NCBI GenBank assembly: GCA_913054135.1
Contig: CAJXJK010000006.1
Span: forward strand, 1 to 64,000
Direction: 5' to 3'
From: an uncultured Flavobacteriales bacterium
GTDB lineage: Bacteria > Bacteroidota > Bacteroidia > Flavobacteriales_D > Crocinitomicaceae
Length of the DNA stretch: 64,000 bases
Positions 18,080 to 28,900 of this stretch are shown here, in pieces; position 1 is the stretch's first letter, and each line of letters begins with the position of its first letter. Below the pieces are notes generated by a model. That model saw nothing but the letters and a program-made list of their open reading frames with translations. It did not search any database and had not been told where the DNA came from. The position numbers and the translations under genes are program-made.

Positions 18080-21000
18080 ATGAGAGTCTTATTTGGCCTG
18101 TTCTTCTTTTTGTTTTTGCCCTCAAACGTTATGTTATCATTCGGTCAGAATGGCGACCTTGATAGCTTGTTTGAAATAATTGAAGGCGATTATCCAGATT
18201 CAACACGAATCAAAACTCAAATTAATTTATCGCTTAAGTTACAGTCTTCAGATCTCACTGAAGCAAAAAAGTGGGCAAAGGATGCAAGCTTTCTTGCAAT
18301 TGAAACTCAGAATTATTCATTGGCAGCTCAGGCCCATAATCAAATGGGCTTGCTTGATTATTATTCTGGTGATTTCGAGAATAGTAAAGAAAATTTTAAG
18401 TCTTCAGGTTTCTACTATGAGAAAGCAGAAGAGCCTCTTGGAGTTGCGAATGCTTTAAATAATGCTGGGGTGATTAACTATGAACAAGGTTACTTCTATA
18501 ATGCTCTCACCGGTTACCTTGAGGCACTTTTTATCCGTAAATCTCTAAATGATTCAGCATCAATTTCCGTTTCGTATAATAATATCGGTAACGTTCAAAA
18601 GGACCTTAAGCAGTTTGATAAGGCGATTGACTATTACAATAGATCAATAGAGTTAAAGATTTTACTTAAAGATCCTTATGGCTTGGCAATGACCTATAAT
18701 AACATTGGTTTGGTTTACTATGATCAAGATAGTTTGACAAAAGCCCAGGATTATTTTGTTAAGTCAATTGATTTAAAACAAGAAATTGATGATCAAGGAG
18801 GTTTGGCAATGACATATGCAAATCTTGGAAATGTTTATACTAAATTGAAATACTATGAACTAGCAAAAGACAATCTTGAAAAATCAATTTCTATACGCAC
18901 ATCATTGGATGATCAGTATGGGCTTTTGCATTCTAATCTATGCTTGGCAGATCTTTATTTGGAGCAAGGAGAATTCTTAAAGGCGAAAGAGCTTTCTCTC
19001 GAATGTCTTGAAGTTTCTACTGATTTGGACTTAAAAGTACAAGAGCGTGATTCATACTTTAGATTGTCAAGGGCCGAAGAAGGGCTTAAAGATTTTGAAA
19101 ACTCTTTGGTGCATCATAAACTATATACTGCTATCACTGATTCTTTGGTGAACGAAGACAATATGAGAACCGCTCAACAATTAGAGGCTGAACTCGGAGT
19201 GGAAGAACAAGATTTAGTGATAGAAGAGCTGAAAGAAGAGGTTAGCAAGAAGAAATCCTTTTGGGAAGAAGGTTGGTTTGAGTTTTTACTCTTCTTCATT
19301 GTCTTGGCTGTGTTTATGACAATTGTCTTCTTCTTTCTTGACAAGAAAACTACCTTCACCGATCAGGGGTATTATAAAATCGATCAATTAAGATCTCTCA
19401 GGCTTCTATTTTTTACTGCTGCTTTAATGGCTCCTGTTCTAGGGTTTTACAGGTCAACATCTTCTGAATCAATATTCGATCCATTGTGGCTGAGATTATG
19501 TGCTAGTAGTGTTATTTTAATACCGCTAATTGGGTCCTACAGATCAATTAGAATCAGAAATATATTTGAGTCAATTTCAGTTCAACTCTATTATGTTCTG
19601 ACAGTATTCTTGGTTTTCTTGATGTATAAGAACAATCTGAATACGTATTATTTTATTGATGTCATAATTGTTGCTGCTACGGCCCCAGCATTGTTTGCCA
19701 AATTAAAACAGTTTATCTATTACTTCATATTTTTTGTGACCATCTCGTATACTGCCTTCTTCTTATGTTCTGAGCCCGCAATAGATTTGGCCGGCTACTC
19801 AATAAGCATTTTTATCGCTACAGGAGTAATAGCCCTTACTTTTTTGGCAAAATTGAATTCTCAGAGACAACTCACATTGTCAAATGAAATTGTGAACGAG
19901 GTTGATGCTTTAGTCTTAATTGCTGACGATTCAGGGAAGTATATATATGCTTCACAATCAATTCGAGAGATTCTTGGGTATGAACCTGAAGAAGCTTTGG
20001 CAGAGGACTTCTTATCTAAAGCTGGATTTAGTGAAGAAGAAGCTATTGAAACTAGACAAAATACGGCAGAACTGGCGTCTGGAGAAAAGGAGCCAAGAAC
20101 TAATGAGTTTCAGCCATATAGAACTAAAGATGGTGAAATAAGATGGGTATTTTGGAAAGACAAAAGAATAGAAGGTAATCGCTTATTAGGTATTGGTCAA
20201 GATGTTACTGACCGAAAAGAGATCCTAGATGAATTAAAAGAAAGTGAAAAGAATTTCAGATTCATTACAGAAACACTTTCTGATGTATTTTATCTCTACA
20301 ATATTAATTTAGGCAGATATGACTATATCAGTCCAAAATGTAAAGATGTCTTGGGAATGACTGCCGAAGATTTCTATGACGGTAAAAGCTATAATGATAA
20401 TCGAATATTCCATGAAGACAAAAAGATCGTATTGGATGCTAATAAGAAAGTAGATGCAGGATTTCCGTACGAAATTGAATATCGCATTGTTAAGGATGGA
20501 GAGGTTAGATGGATCAAAGAGAAGTCGGTTCCAATTTATGATGAAAATGGTAACGTAAATAGAAACTCGGGGACTTGTAGAGATATTACAGCAGAGAAAC
20601 TCGTTGAGGAAGATTTGCTGAAACTCTCATTAGTAACCAGTCGAACCAAGAACTACGTGATTATTGCACATGCCGAAAATGGAATTGAATGGGTGAATGA
20701 TGCATTTGTTAAGAAGTTCGATTACACGCTTGAAGATGTTAAAGGTAAATACCCATCTGATGTCTTGCATCAGAAAGATAGCAAAGTGCTAAGACTGGTG
20801 AATGAGATTGTATTTGAAAAAGGTCTCGAGTTTACCGGAGAAATAGTGCATACGACTAGGTCAGGCGAAGCAATCTATTCTCATGTGGATATAATTCCCA
20901 TGAACAAAGAGGATGGTAAGGTGACAAAGTATTTTGTCTTAGGTACTGATTTAACTGATAAGAAGGCACAAGAGAAAACGATTTCCTTGGCGCATAAGGA

Positions 21001-22681
21001 GTTGAAAATAAAAGAAGTTCAATTGTCACAAAGTGAGAAAATGTTTAGGCAATTAATCTCTTCTATTGAACAAGTATTTTGGTTGTCAAATTATAAAACT
21101 GGTGAATTAGGGTATGTCAGCCAGAGATATGAAGAATTGTTTGGGGTCACTGCACAGTCTCTCAAAGATGACCCAGCCAGCTGGTCCAATCAAATTCATC
21201 CAGAAGATAAGGATAGGATAGTTGAGAGTTTTCAAAAAAAATCTTCAAAGGATTTGTTTGATGAAAATTATCGAATCATTGTTGATGGTGCGATTAAGTG
21301 GGTAAATTCTAGAGTTTTCACACTGAAGGATGAAGAAGGGAACATTGAAATGCTTTCTGGAATTTCTGAAGATATTACACCAAGAATGTTGCAAGAAATT
21401 GAATTGAAAGAAATTTCTGAAAGGTTGAGTGTGGTGCATGCCATTGAAAATGCAGTGCTTTCTTCAGAGTCTAAAACTGATGTGATATATAATAGTCTGA
21501 ATGAAACAATTCGCAAGCTTCCTATTTTGAGGTCAAGTTTGGCTTTGTTTGACTACGAAAAGAAAAGCTTTTACTCATACACGGCCAAAGAATACAATGA
21601 TACTTCACTGTCAGATAAAAGAGAATTTAATCTTAGTGCATTTGGTGCACTTGATGAACTCGAACACGGTCGTAAGGCAATCATAACTGATATTTCAAAA
21701 AAGCCGGTTAAAACTGAAACTGATCTTATTTTGATTGAAGAAGGGGTGACACTTTGCTTAATGTCTCCATTAGAATACAATGGTAAACTAATTGGCTCTT
21801 TCAATGTTTGCTTCAAGAGTGGCATTCAAGAAGATATAGATCATTATTTGGCGATAACATCAGAGGTGGCAAGTGGGCTTGCTATAGCTATCAATCAAGC
21901 AGACCTTAGAGATTTGGTTGTTCAAAAAAACAAAGACATCACTTCGAGTATTAATTATGCTAAAATGATTCAAGAAGCGTTTATTCCTCAAAGTTTAAAT
22001 GTCGGGAACACAGATCTTGAACATTTTATAATGTTCCAGCCTAAAGATATCGTAAGCGGTGATTTTTACTGGGCCACAGAGAAAAACGGAAAGCATGTTT
22101 TTGTAATAGGTGATTGTACTGGTCATGGTGTGCCTGGTGCCTTTATGACGATTATAGGAATCACAAGTTTTGAGAATGTAGTGGCTGGTATGGATGAGCT
22201 GGATCCGGGCCGGATCTTAGAAGAAGTTAACGATTCAATCTTGAATTCATTAACATCAAGTAGGGACACTCAATTAAAAGATGGGATGGACGTAGCTGTT
22301 TGCGTCTATGACCCAACTAAATCAGAACTTCAGTTTTCGTCAGCAAAAAGACCATTGATCACGATTGAGAATGGAGAGATTAAAACTTACGATTCTAACA
22401 AGATATCAATTGGGGATGATTTTGTTGAGAACAAGTTTGACACAACTCTTATTGAAGTAGGAAAAGGTCAATACTTCTATTTATTTTCTGACGGATTTAC
22501 CGATCAATTTGGCGGACATGAATACAGAAAATTCAATAGAAAAAGAACGTTTGAGTTAATTCAAACTATCTACGAACAAGATGCTGAAACGCAAAAAGCC
22601 TGTGTTGTAGATGCTATTATGAAATGGAAAGGTGACGGCGCTCAAACGGATGATATTATATTTGCAGGCTTCAAACTTTAA
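18080..22681 (+). CDS. Sensor phosphatase: TPR, membrane region, four PAS domains, GAF, SpoIIE/PP2C
   Basis: A 1,533-residue membrane sensor. The order is: signal peptide (about 1-24); six or more TPR repeats outside the membrane (about 30-330, A-x-x-Y-N-N-I-G type); coiled coil; TM near 395-415; a further set of five or six TM helices (about 440-590); four PAS domains (about 600-1100, with PAC-like ends such as GIGQDVTDRK and GTCRDITAEK); GAF (about 1110-1270); and a C-terminal SpoIIE phosphatase. Metal-binding aspartates of the PP2C fold are Asp1328 (GDFYW), Asp1345 (GDCTGHGVPGAFM) and Asp1471 (FSDGFTDQ). The enzyme should dephosphorylate Ser/Thr on a regulatory protein such as a STAS-type antagonist or SiaC. 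No histidine kinase domain is present. The stop overlaps the convergent neighbour. Confidence 0.9.
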   Translation: MRVLFGLFFFLFLPSNVMLSFGQNGDLDSLFEIIEGDYPDSTRIKTQINLSLKLQSSDLTEAKKWAKDASFLAIETQNYSLAAQAHNQMGLLDYYSGDFENSKENFKSSGFYYEKAEEPLGVANALNNAGVINYEQGYFYNALTGYLEALFIRKSLNDSASISVSYNNIGNVQKDLKQFDKAIDYYNRSIELKILLKDPYGLAMTYNNIGLVYYDQDSLTKAQDYFVKSIDLKQEIDDQGGLAMTYANLGNVYTKLKYYELAKDNLEKSISIRTSLDDQYGLLHSNLCLADLYLEQGEFLKAKELSLECLEVSTDLDLKVQERDSYFRLSRAEEGLKDFENSLVHHKLYTAITDSLVNEDNMRTAQQLEAELGVEEQDLVIEELKEEVSKKKSFWEEGWFEFLLFFIVLAVFMTIVFFFLDKKTTFTDQGYYKIDQLRSLRLLFFTAALMAPVLGFYRSTSSESIFDPLWLRLCASSVILIPLIGSYRSIRIRNIFESISVQLYYVLTVFLVFLMYKNNLNTYYFIDVIIVAATAPALFAKLKQFIYYFIFFVTISYTAFFLCSEPAIDLAGYSISIFIATGVIALTFLAKLNSQRQLTLSNEIVNEVDALVLIADDSGKYIYASQSIREILGYEPEEALAEDFLSKAGFSEEEAIETRQNTAELASGEKEPRTNEFQPYRTKDGEIRWVFWKDKRIEGNRLLGIGQDVTDRKEILDELKESEKNFRFITETLSDVFYLYNINLGRYDYISPKCKDVLGMTAEDFYDGKSYNDNRIFHEDKKIVLDANKKVDAGFPYEIEYRIVKDGEVRWIKEKSVPIYDENGNVNRNSGTCRDITAEKLVEEDLLKLSLVTSRTKNYVIIAHAENGIEWVNDAFVKKFDYTLEDVKGKYPSDVLHQKDSKVLRLVNEIVFEKGLEFTGEIVHTTRSGEAIYSHVDIIPMNKEDGKVTKYFVLGTDLTDKKAQEKTISLAHKELKIKEVQLSQSEKMFRQLISSIEQVFWLSNYKTGELGYVSQRYEELFGVTAQSLKDDPASWSNQIHPEDKDRIVESFQKKSSKDLFDENYRIIVDGAIKWVNSRVFTLKDEEGNIEMLSGISEDITPRMLQEIELKEISERLSVVHAIENAVLSSESKTDVIYNSLNETIRKLPILRSSLALFDYEKKSFYSYTAKEYNDTSLSDKREFNLSAFGALDELEHGRKAIITDISKKPVKTETDLILIEEGVTLCLMSPLEYNGKLIGSFNVCFKSGIQEDIDHYLAITSEVASGLAIAINQADLRDLVVQKNKDITSSINYAKMIQEAFIPQSLNVGNTDLEHFIMFQPKDIVSGDFYWATEKNGKHVFVIGDCTGHGVPGAFMTIIGITSFENVVAGMDELDPGRILEEVNDSILNSLTSSRDTQLKDGMDVAVCVYDPTKSELQFSSAKRPLITIENGEIKTYDSNKISIGDDFVENKFDTTLIEVGKGQYFYLFSDGFTDQFGGHEYRKFNRKRTFELIQTIYEQDAETQKACVVDAIMKWKGDGAQTDDIIFAGFKL

Positions 22682-23457
22682 TCTTCCAAATTCTCTACGA
22701 ATTTTTCAACATTAATAGTGATGTCATCTTCACCAACCTGATCAAATGGGTTTTCAAGATGTTCTTGAATATTATCTAAACTAACCAAAATCATTGCTAA
22801 TAGAACAGGCAGTACATACTCTAAATGTCCTGTCATTTCTTCAGATTTAAATGCAAAGTAAGGGCCGTATAAAATTGGCATTACCTTAATAAATAAATTT
22901 GAGAACGCCCTTAAGGTTCTTGGAGTTCTGTATTGATAAATATGCTTGATTGATTCAAATGAAATCATCATTTTCTGCAAATATTGATTGGTTCTTGAAC
23001 ACTCTCCTGAAGAAAGGCCTTCCTCCCTTAAATCATGCTTTATGTACTTGCTAATCTTAGAGAAGTCTTTATATATTTCTTTCTCATTCTGCTCTAAGTC
23101 AATCTTTTTACCAAGAAACATTTTTCTAAAATTCCCCATGAAATCGTGGACAATTCCTTTCATCTTTGAAACGTTCTCAGGTTTAGGATTCTCCAACCAA
23201 TCTCTAGAAACAAAGAAAATAGCCCTCAAGTACCCTTTGATGGCAGCATATTCTTTTAGTGCGGCTTCTCTTCGTTTATAGGCTCCTCCAATAGAGAATA
23301 CAATCGGAAAAATGATAGATGTGGCAACTAATGCCAATGGGAATTCGGCTTCCCATTTTTGTTCAATACAAATATATGTTGAGGCCACCGCCAAGGCTGC
23401 AATTATCAAAGTTTGCCAATTGACAATTAAGAAAAATCGGTTGAATCTATGTTTCAT
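22678..23457 (-). CDS. Bestrophin-like inner-membrane protein
   Basis: A 259-residue protein with two N-terminal TM helices (about 14-60), a long polar middle rich in basic and aromatic residues, and one or two TM helices near 190-225, ending in a polar acidic tail. The arrangement, and the segment FPIVFSIGGAYKRREAALKEY after the second helix, resemble bestrophin-family anion channels, but the match is weak. A role in ion conductance is therefore tentative. Its stop codon overlaps that of the SpoIIE gene (TTAA), so the two transcripts converge with no terminator between them. Confidence 0.6.
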   Translation of the reverse strand: MKHRFNRFFLIVNWQTLIIAALAVASTYICIEQKWEAEFPLALVATSIIFPIVFSIGGAYKRREAALKEYAAIKGYLRAIFFVSRDWLENPKPENVSKMKGIVHDFMGNFRKMFLGKKIDLEQNEKEIYKDFSKISKYIKHDLREEGLSSGECSRTNQYLQKMMISFESIKHIYQYRTPRTLRAFSNLFIKVMPILYGPYFAFKSEEMTGHLEYVLPVLLAMILVSLDNIQEHLENPFDQVGEDDITINVEKFVENLED

Positions 23458-23566
23458 TTTAAGAGAATTGAATCCAAGTTTAAGCTGAATTTTTCTAACA
23501 ACAATAAAAAGAGATTAAAAATGAAAGCTTAGATTTATTAAAACGTCAAAAACAAGAAACATCAAT

Positions 23567-24097
23567 ATGTCAAAAATTATAGCATTTTCAGGAAGTAATT
23601 CTTCAACCTCAATAAATAAGCAACTAATTCATTACATCTCAACAATTAAAGAAAATGTTGAAGTGATTGATTTGAAAGATTTTGAGCCGCCAATTTATAG
23701 CCCTGATCTCGAAAAGGAAGTGGGTTCTCATCAAAAAATTAAAGACCTTGTTTCCAAATTCTCTGAGGCTGATGGCGTTATAATTTCAACTCCTGAACAT
23801 AACAGCATGCCACCAGCATTCTTCAAAAATATTTTAGACTGGTTGAGTAGAACTGGAGCAACATATTTAGATGGTACGAAGTATCTTCAAGATAAGAAAG
23901 TGATTGTCATGTCTTCAAGTCCTGGGGGTAGTGGAGCTAAAGGTGCTCAAGCTTTGGTTCAAAAAATGGTAGGATATGCTGGTGCCGAAGTTGTGGGTAA
24001 TTATACTTTACCTTCATTTTACGACAATTTCATAGATGGTCAACTGGTGAATGAAGAGTTAAAAAATGAGCTTAAAGACGTTCTTTCTAAAATTTAA
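23567..24097 (+). CDS. NAD(P)H-dependent FMN reductase family protein
   Basis: A 176-residue flavodoxin-fold enzyme. The FMN phosphate loop is IAFSGSNSSTSINKQL at 5-20, and the family motif TPEHNSMPPAFFKNILDWLSR lies near 80-100. A glycine-rich SSSPGGSGAKGAQ at about 118-130 contacts the flavin. Members reduce FMN, azo dyes, quinones or chromate with NADPH. The natural substrate here is unknown. The gene is monocistronic, and its stop overlaps that of the small lipoprotein on the other strand (TTAA). Confidence 0.88.
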   Translation: MSKIIAFSGSNSSTSINKQLIHYISTIKENVEVIDLKDFEPPIYSPDLEKEVGSHQKIKDLVSKFSEADGVIISTPEHNSMPPAFFKNILDWLSRTGATYLDGTKYLQDKKVIVMSSSPGGSGAKGAQALVQKMVGYAGAEVVGNYTLPSFYDNFIDGQLVNEELKNELKDVLSKI

Positions 24098-24375
24098 GGA
24101 AAGCTTAGATCATGTTTGAGACAATAGTGGTTGTTCTCACCTAACTCACATCCTCCCAATACAATTTTACCTGAATCTGAAGCTGCAAACATTTCTTCAG
24201 ATGGAAATCCGTATTCAATAGGGATTATCGAATCAGTATGGTTTCCATTCGGACATTTGGGATCTTTAAGATCATTTATCAAATCATTCAAAGCTTCAAC
24301 TTGAGGGTCAACTTTGTTTGATTCAGTCGTGCAGGACAATAGACTGATAAAGAGGATGACTAGCATACATTTCAT
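24094..24375 (-). CDS. Small lipoprotein of unknown function
   Basis: A 93-residue protein with a lipobox (LFISLLSC, Cys at about 15) and a short mature domain with three more cysteines (KCPNGN, GGCELG, HYCLKH). The cysteines may bind a metal or form a disulfide. No family recognised. It converges with the FMN reductase gene and shares four bases with it. Confidence 0.55.
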   Translation of the reverse strand: MKCMLVILFISLLSCTTESNKVDPQVEALNDLINDLKDPKCPNGNHTDSIIPIEYGFPSEEMFAASDSGKIVLGGCELGENNHYCLKHDLSFP

Positions 24376-24416
24376 ACTACAATTTAGGCATATTATTCAT
24401 TAGATTTCAATTTTCT

Positions 24417-24424
24417 TATATTTG
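24417..24424 (+). promoter_or_regulatory. TAnnTTTG promoter element
   Basis: TATATTTG, 17 bases before the ATG of the polytopic membrane protein at 24442. Confidence 0.45.
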
Positions 24425-24441
24425 AGAAATAACCGTGGATC

Positions 24442-25866
24442 ATGGAAAATCAATTAACCTTCACAAAAAAACTTTCAGGCTTTTCACTGAGCATGATTGC
24501 TTTCCTACTCATCATATTTTTGAATGATTACTTTTCGATAACCTATTATGGATATGATGCTGATCCCGTGCTTTGGAAAGATATTCTGGGAGCATTTATT
24601 TGGAAAATACCTTTTATTTTAATTTTCGTTTGGTTAAGTAAAAATGATACGAATAAAATGCCTGTATACGCAGGAGTCGCGGTTCTAGCGGCTTTTGTAT
24701 TTTTAAAAATCGTGATTCAATTGTTGCCAGACATGAATGATTGGCATTTTTTCTGGTATTGGTATAGAGTAATAGGTCTTGCATTAAGTTTTGGACTTTA
24801 TGGCTTTTTGAAGTTCAAGGATGCAAAAGGTTGGTATATGTTTTTGGTTCCCCTGGTTTACTCTGGTATGAGCCTGATGTACGGTAGCTATGAATACTTA
24901 GAGACATGGTCTGAAGGTTTTCGATTCATAGGTGTGGATATTCCCAGAACTCATGAAATCAATAACTGGCTATCACTGATAATTGTGGCCATTACTTACA
25001 TTCCTTTCTTTTACATTTCATACACCTTCATGAGATCCATTAAAAATAATAAGAGATTCAACATAAGACTAACAAGAGTAGATATGAAGGAGTCACCTTT
25101 GTCAACTCCTTGGTTTTCTCTTATTTTCTGGACTTTTAGAATTTACATTTTTGTCATTCTTTTTGGTGCGTATTCTTATCTCGATTATGTGATGGAAGAC
25201 GATTTCTCAGTTGGTAATGTGGTTCGAATACTTATGATTGCTTTTGGTTTATTTGTTTTCATTTCAATGTATCGAAATCTCTTAGTGAAATATATGGCCG
25301 ATCGTTCAAGGTTTCCTGCTTGGCAATTCCTCGGACTCAACATTCCAATTATTAATTTCTTTACATGGATATTTCTGTTGTCTTCTCCTGAAACTCCGGG
25401 ACAAGTTGCTGAATCTAGTATTGATGATGATCTATTAGATGAAAGTATAGATGAACCTAAAGGAGAACTAAATATGGCAGGCTTGAAGCAATCATTTTTA
25501 GATTCTAATAAGAACCAATCAATTAAAGTGTTGATAGTGGTACTTGTTGTAATAAATCTTTTGGTGAGTTTCATAGCGGCTTCAGGATATGGGAATTCAG
25601 AAATGCTGGTTGTGGTAGTTGTTTCGGCCGCAATTTCAATAGGAATAATAGTTTGGTATTTTAATTCTCCTTCGGCAGCATTCATCTTATTGTTTATTAT
25701 TCTCGGTCTGTCACTTATTGTTTATTTTCTTGGTTCAAGGGAGTTCACACCCAAAACTACATTGCTTGCAATGGTTAATATTGTGCTTTACTACGCATTA
25801 TTTCACTTTGATAAAATGGAATTTTATGTTCCAAAACAAAAAGCTGATCAATTAGATGATGAATGA
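24442..25866 (+). CDS. Polytopic membrane protein of unknown function
   Basis: A 474-residue protein with about ten to twelve predicted TM helices spread through its length. A hydrophilic loop at about 325-360 is acidic (SSIDDDLLDESIDEP) and separates a larger N-terminal half from a smaller C-terminal group of four helices. A conserved-looking W-Q-F-L-G-L-N-I-P-I-I-N-F element precedes the loop. No transporter or enzyme signature is visible. It may be co-transcribed with the WD40-caspase gene 70 bases downstream, but no evidence ties their functions. Confidence 0.6.
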   Translation: MENQLTFTKKLSGFSLSMIAFLLIIFLNDYFSITYYGYDADPVLWKDILGAFIWKIPFILIFVWLSKNDTNKMPVYAGVAVLAAFVFLKIVIQLLPDMNDWHFFWYWYRVIGLALSFGLYGFLKFKDAKGWYMFLVPLVYSGMSLMYGSYEYLETWSEGFRFIGVDIPRTHEINNWLSLIIVAITYIPFFYISYTFMRSIKNNKRFNIRLTRVDMKESPLSTPWFSLIFWTFRIYIFVILFGAYSYLDYVMEDDFSVGNVVRILMIAFGLFVFISMYRNLLVKYMADRSRFPAWQFLGLNIPIINFFTWIFLLSSPETPGQVAESSIDDDLLDESIDEPKGELNMAGLKQSFLDSNKNQSIKVLIVVLVVINLLVSFIAASGYGNSEMLVVVVVSAAISIGIIVWYFNSPSAAFILLFIILGLSLIVYFLGSREFTPKTTLLAMVNIVLYYALFHFDKMEFYVPKQKADQLDDE

Positions 25867-25935
25867 TTTCAATGAAAAATTGAGGCAATATTAAATTCAT
25901 ACTTATCTTTAAATCAATCTTTTAAAATCAAGACT

Positions 25936-28900
25936 ATGAGTAAGGTCCTATTATTTATTTTCACCTTTTTTGGTCTCATAAATGTATTTAGTCAATCAAC
26001 TAAATTGGAGACAATTCTTCAAAAGGGACATGTGAAATATGTGACTTCTGCTGATTTCCATCCTTCAGGTAAATATGCTGTAACAGCTGGGTATGATAAT
26101 GCAATCATACTTTGGAATGTCACCACAGGTAAGGAGATCAGGATGTATAACAAGCATACTGCACCTGTTTGGTCAGTTGTTTTTAGCCCTGATGGAGAGC
26201 AATTGTTGTCAACCTCTGCTGATCAAACAACAAAGCTGTATGATGTGAAGTCAGGCGAGTTAGTTCATTCTTGGGGGACGCCAAAAGATGAAATCAGGGA
26301 AGCTCATTTCAGTTATGACGGGAGTTTCGTTATTCAATTAACGAATAGAGACAATATCTTTTTATATGACCGAATTTCAGGAAAACCGAAAGGGACATTT
26401 GATAAAAATTATGCTGTTGGCCTTCAAACCGGAGTGATTGATCCGACAGGAACAAAGATATTAAACACTTCGGGCTACAAAGGAGCAGATGTTTTTGATC
26501 TGGCAGCAGGAGACACGCTACTGAAAATCCCTTTTGATAAAGTTTACGGAATGGAGTTTTCTCCGGATGGATCAATGATTGCATTGAGTTCTTCAAAGCA
26601 ATTCGCTAAGATTTTTGATGCACAAACTGGTGAAGAAATTGCTCATCTTGAAGATAAAGACCTTGGTGCTAGATGTGATGGTTGTCATACGAAGCAAGCT
26701 TGGAGTCCTGATAGCAAGTATCTTATCACCATGTCTAACAAAGTTCCAGCAACATTGTGGGATGTCAAGAGCGGTAAAAAAATCAAGACGTATAACGAAG
26801 AGAAAATTCGCCCTACTATGCTGAAATTTTCTCCAGACGGCAGCCATGTTTTGTTACTTCTAAATCAAGTAGTTTATGTCTATAACACGAAGACGGCAAG
26901 GCAAACCATGAAATACAAAGGGAAGAAGTTAGGATACTTTGAAATCAACTTTAGTACTGACGGTAGCAAGATTATTATTCCTGGCGAATCTAATACAGCT
27001 GAAATTTGGAATGTGAAGACAGGTAAAAAAAGTAAAACCCTATCAGGTTATCTAAATCATAAAAGAGATGACGGATTGAGGTATTCTTATGATAATTGGA
27101 CGGAAACGGGAATTTTAAAATATGTGAGTATGAGAAGGGCCTTTGCGTTATCTCCAGATGATAAACATATTGTAATCGGAAGCATAGATTCTTCTGCATT
27201 AATGATTGAATTGAGCAGTGGGAGAGTGGTAAAAGAATTTAAAGGCCATTCAAAAGTTGTAATCGCCTTTGATTTTTCTCCTGATGGAAAAACGCTTGCA
27301 ACAGCCGGTGGAGATAGAGTAATCAAATTGTGGGACGTAGAATCTGGTAAAGAAATAGAAACCTTAGAAGGTCACAGAAATTTAGTTTTTGACTTAGCCT
27401 TTAATTCAGATGGAACTGAGTTGTTGTCAGCAAGCTGGGATGGTTCAATGGGATATTGGGATTTAAATTCAGGAGAATACTATTTGAAAGATTTGGGAGG
27501 TGACTCTCCTTATAAAGTTGATTTTTCACCGAATGATTTGTACTTAATTAGCGGTGATGTGCGTTCAAATCTCACATTTTGGGAAGCTGATGCTGTTGAG
27601 AGATTTAGAACTCTTGTTGGAAATACAGATATAGTGGGCGATTTCACTTTTAGTCCATCATCTAAACAAATAGCTACAGCTAGCTGGGATGGAAAAGTGA
27701 AAGTGTGGGATGTACTTACTGGAATGCAAATTGCCAAATTTTCTGATCACACAGGAGCTGTTTATGCTATTGAATGGGATCCGCAGAATAGATTTATCGC
27801 TTCTGCAGGGGCTGATAACACAATCCGTTTGTGGAATTCAGAGACTAACAAGTTGATCAAAGAATTGAATGGGCATACCAATGCTATCACTGACGTACAT
27901 TTTACTTCTGATGGCGCCAAACTTATTTCTCAAAGTGTTGAAGGTCAGCTTAAGGTTTGGGACTTGAATACGTTCACTGAAGATTATTCTCGTATCCAAA
28001 TTTCAAGAAATGAGTGGTTGGCTACAACTCCGAATGGTCATTTTGACGGAACAAAAAAGGCAGTCAATTTAGTGAATTATGTGTCTGGGATGGAAGTGGT
28101 GCCCGTTAGTTCACTTTTTGATAAATATTTTTCTCCTGCTTTAATCAAAAGAATTAATCAGGGTGAGAATTTTGACGACACAGGTGAGAACATTAATAAG
28201 TTAATTGAAGAAAGCCCGTTGATTGCTTTTCATCTCACAGAAACATCAAAGAGATCAATTCCCGTTGAGAATGACTCTGTATACAGATGGAAGCGAGAGA
28301 TTTTACCACTTGGAATCCAGATAAACAGTCAAAAGCAAGAGCTTGAAGAAATAAGAATATATAATAATGGCAAATTGATTATTGCTGAATCTTTAGAAGA
28401 GAAGTTGGTTTTTAGAGGAGGAGAAAAGGATATGCGTCACTATGAAATTGGTTTGGTAGATGGTGATAACAATATTTCGGCAAGAGTTATCAATTCTAAT
28501 AGAACTGAATCAAATTCAACTGAGATCAAGGTTGAATTTGATGGTAAGGCCGCTAAAACTGATCTTTACATTATTTCTATTGGGATTAATAAGTACCAAA
28601 ATTCAAAGTACAATTTAGACTATGCAGTCAATGATTCAAAGTCTTTCACTAAGGCTTTAAAGGCTGGAGGAGATACCTTGTTTAGTGAGATTCATGAGTA
28701 TTCAATTACAGATGCAAAGGCAATAAAGAACAATATTAAGGCTACAATTCTTTCAATTAAAAAGGAGATAGGGCCTGAGGATGTATTTGTGTTCTACTAT
28801 GCTGGTCACGGAGTTATGAGCTACGAAAAGAATCAAGACGATTCGGATTTTTACATTGTTACAAATGATGTTTTGAATTTGTACGGAGATGTCGAAATGC

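Noticed and set aside
26000-27980. Repeated motifs through the gene that could suggest tandem duplication
   Set aside because: They are ordinary divergent WD40 repeats of one protein and do not match closely at the DNA level.
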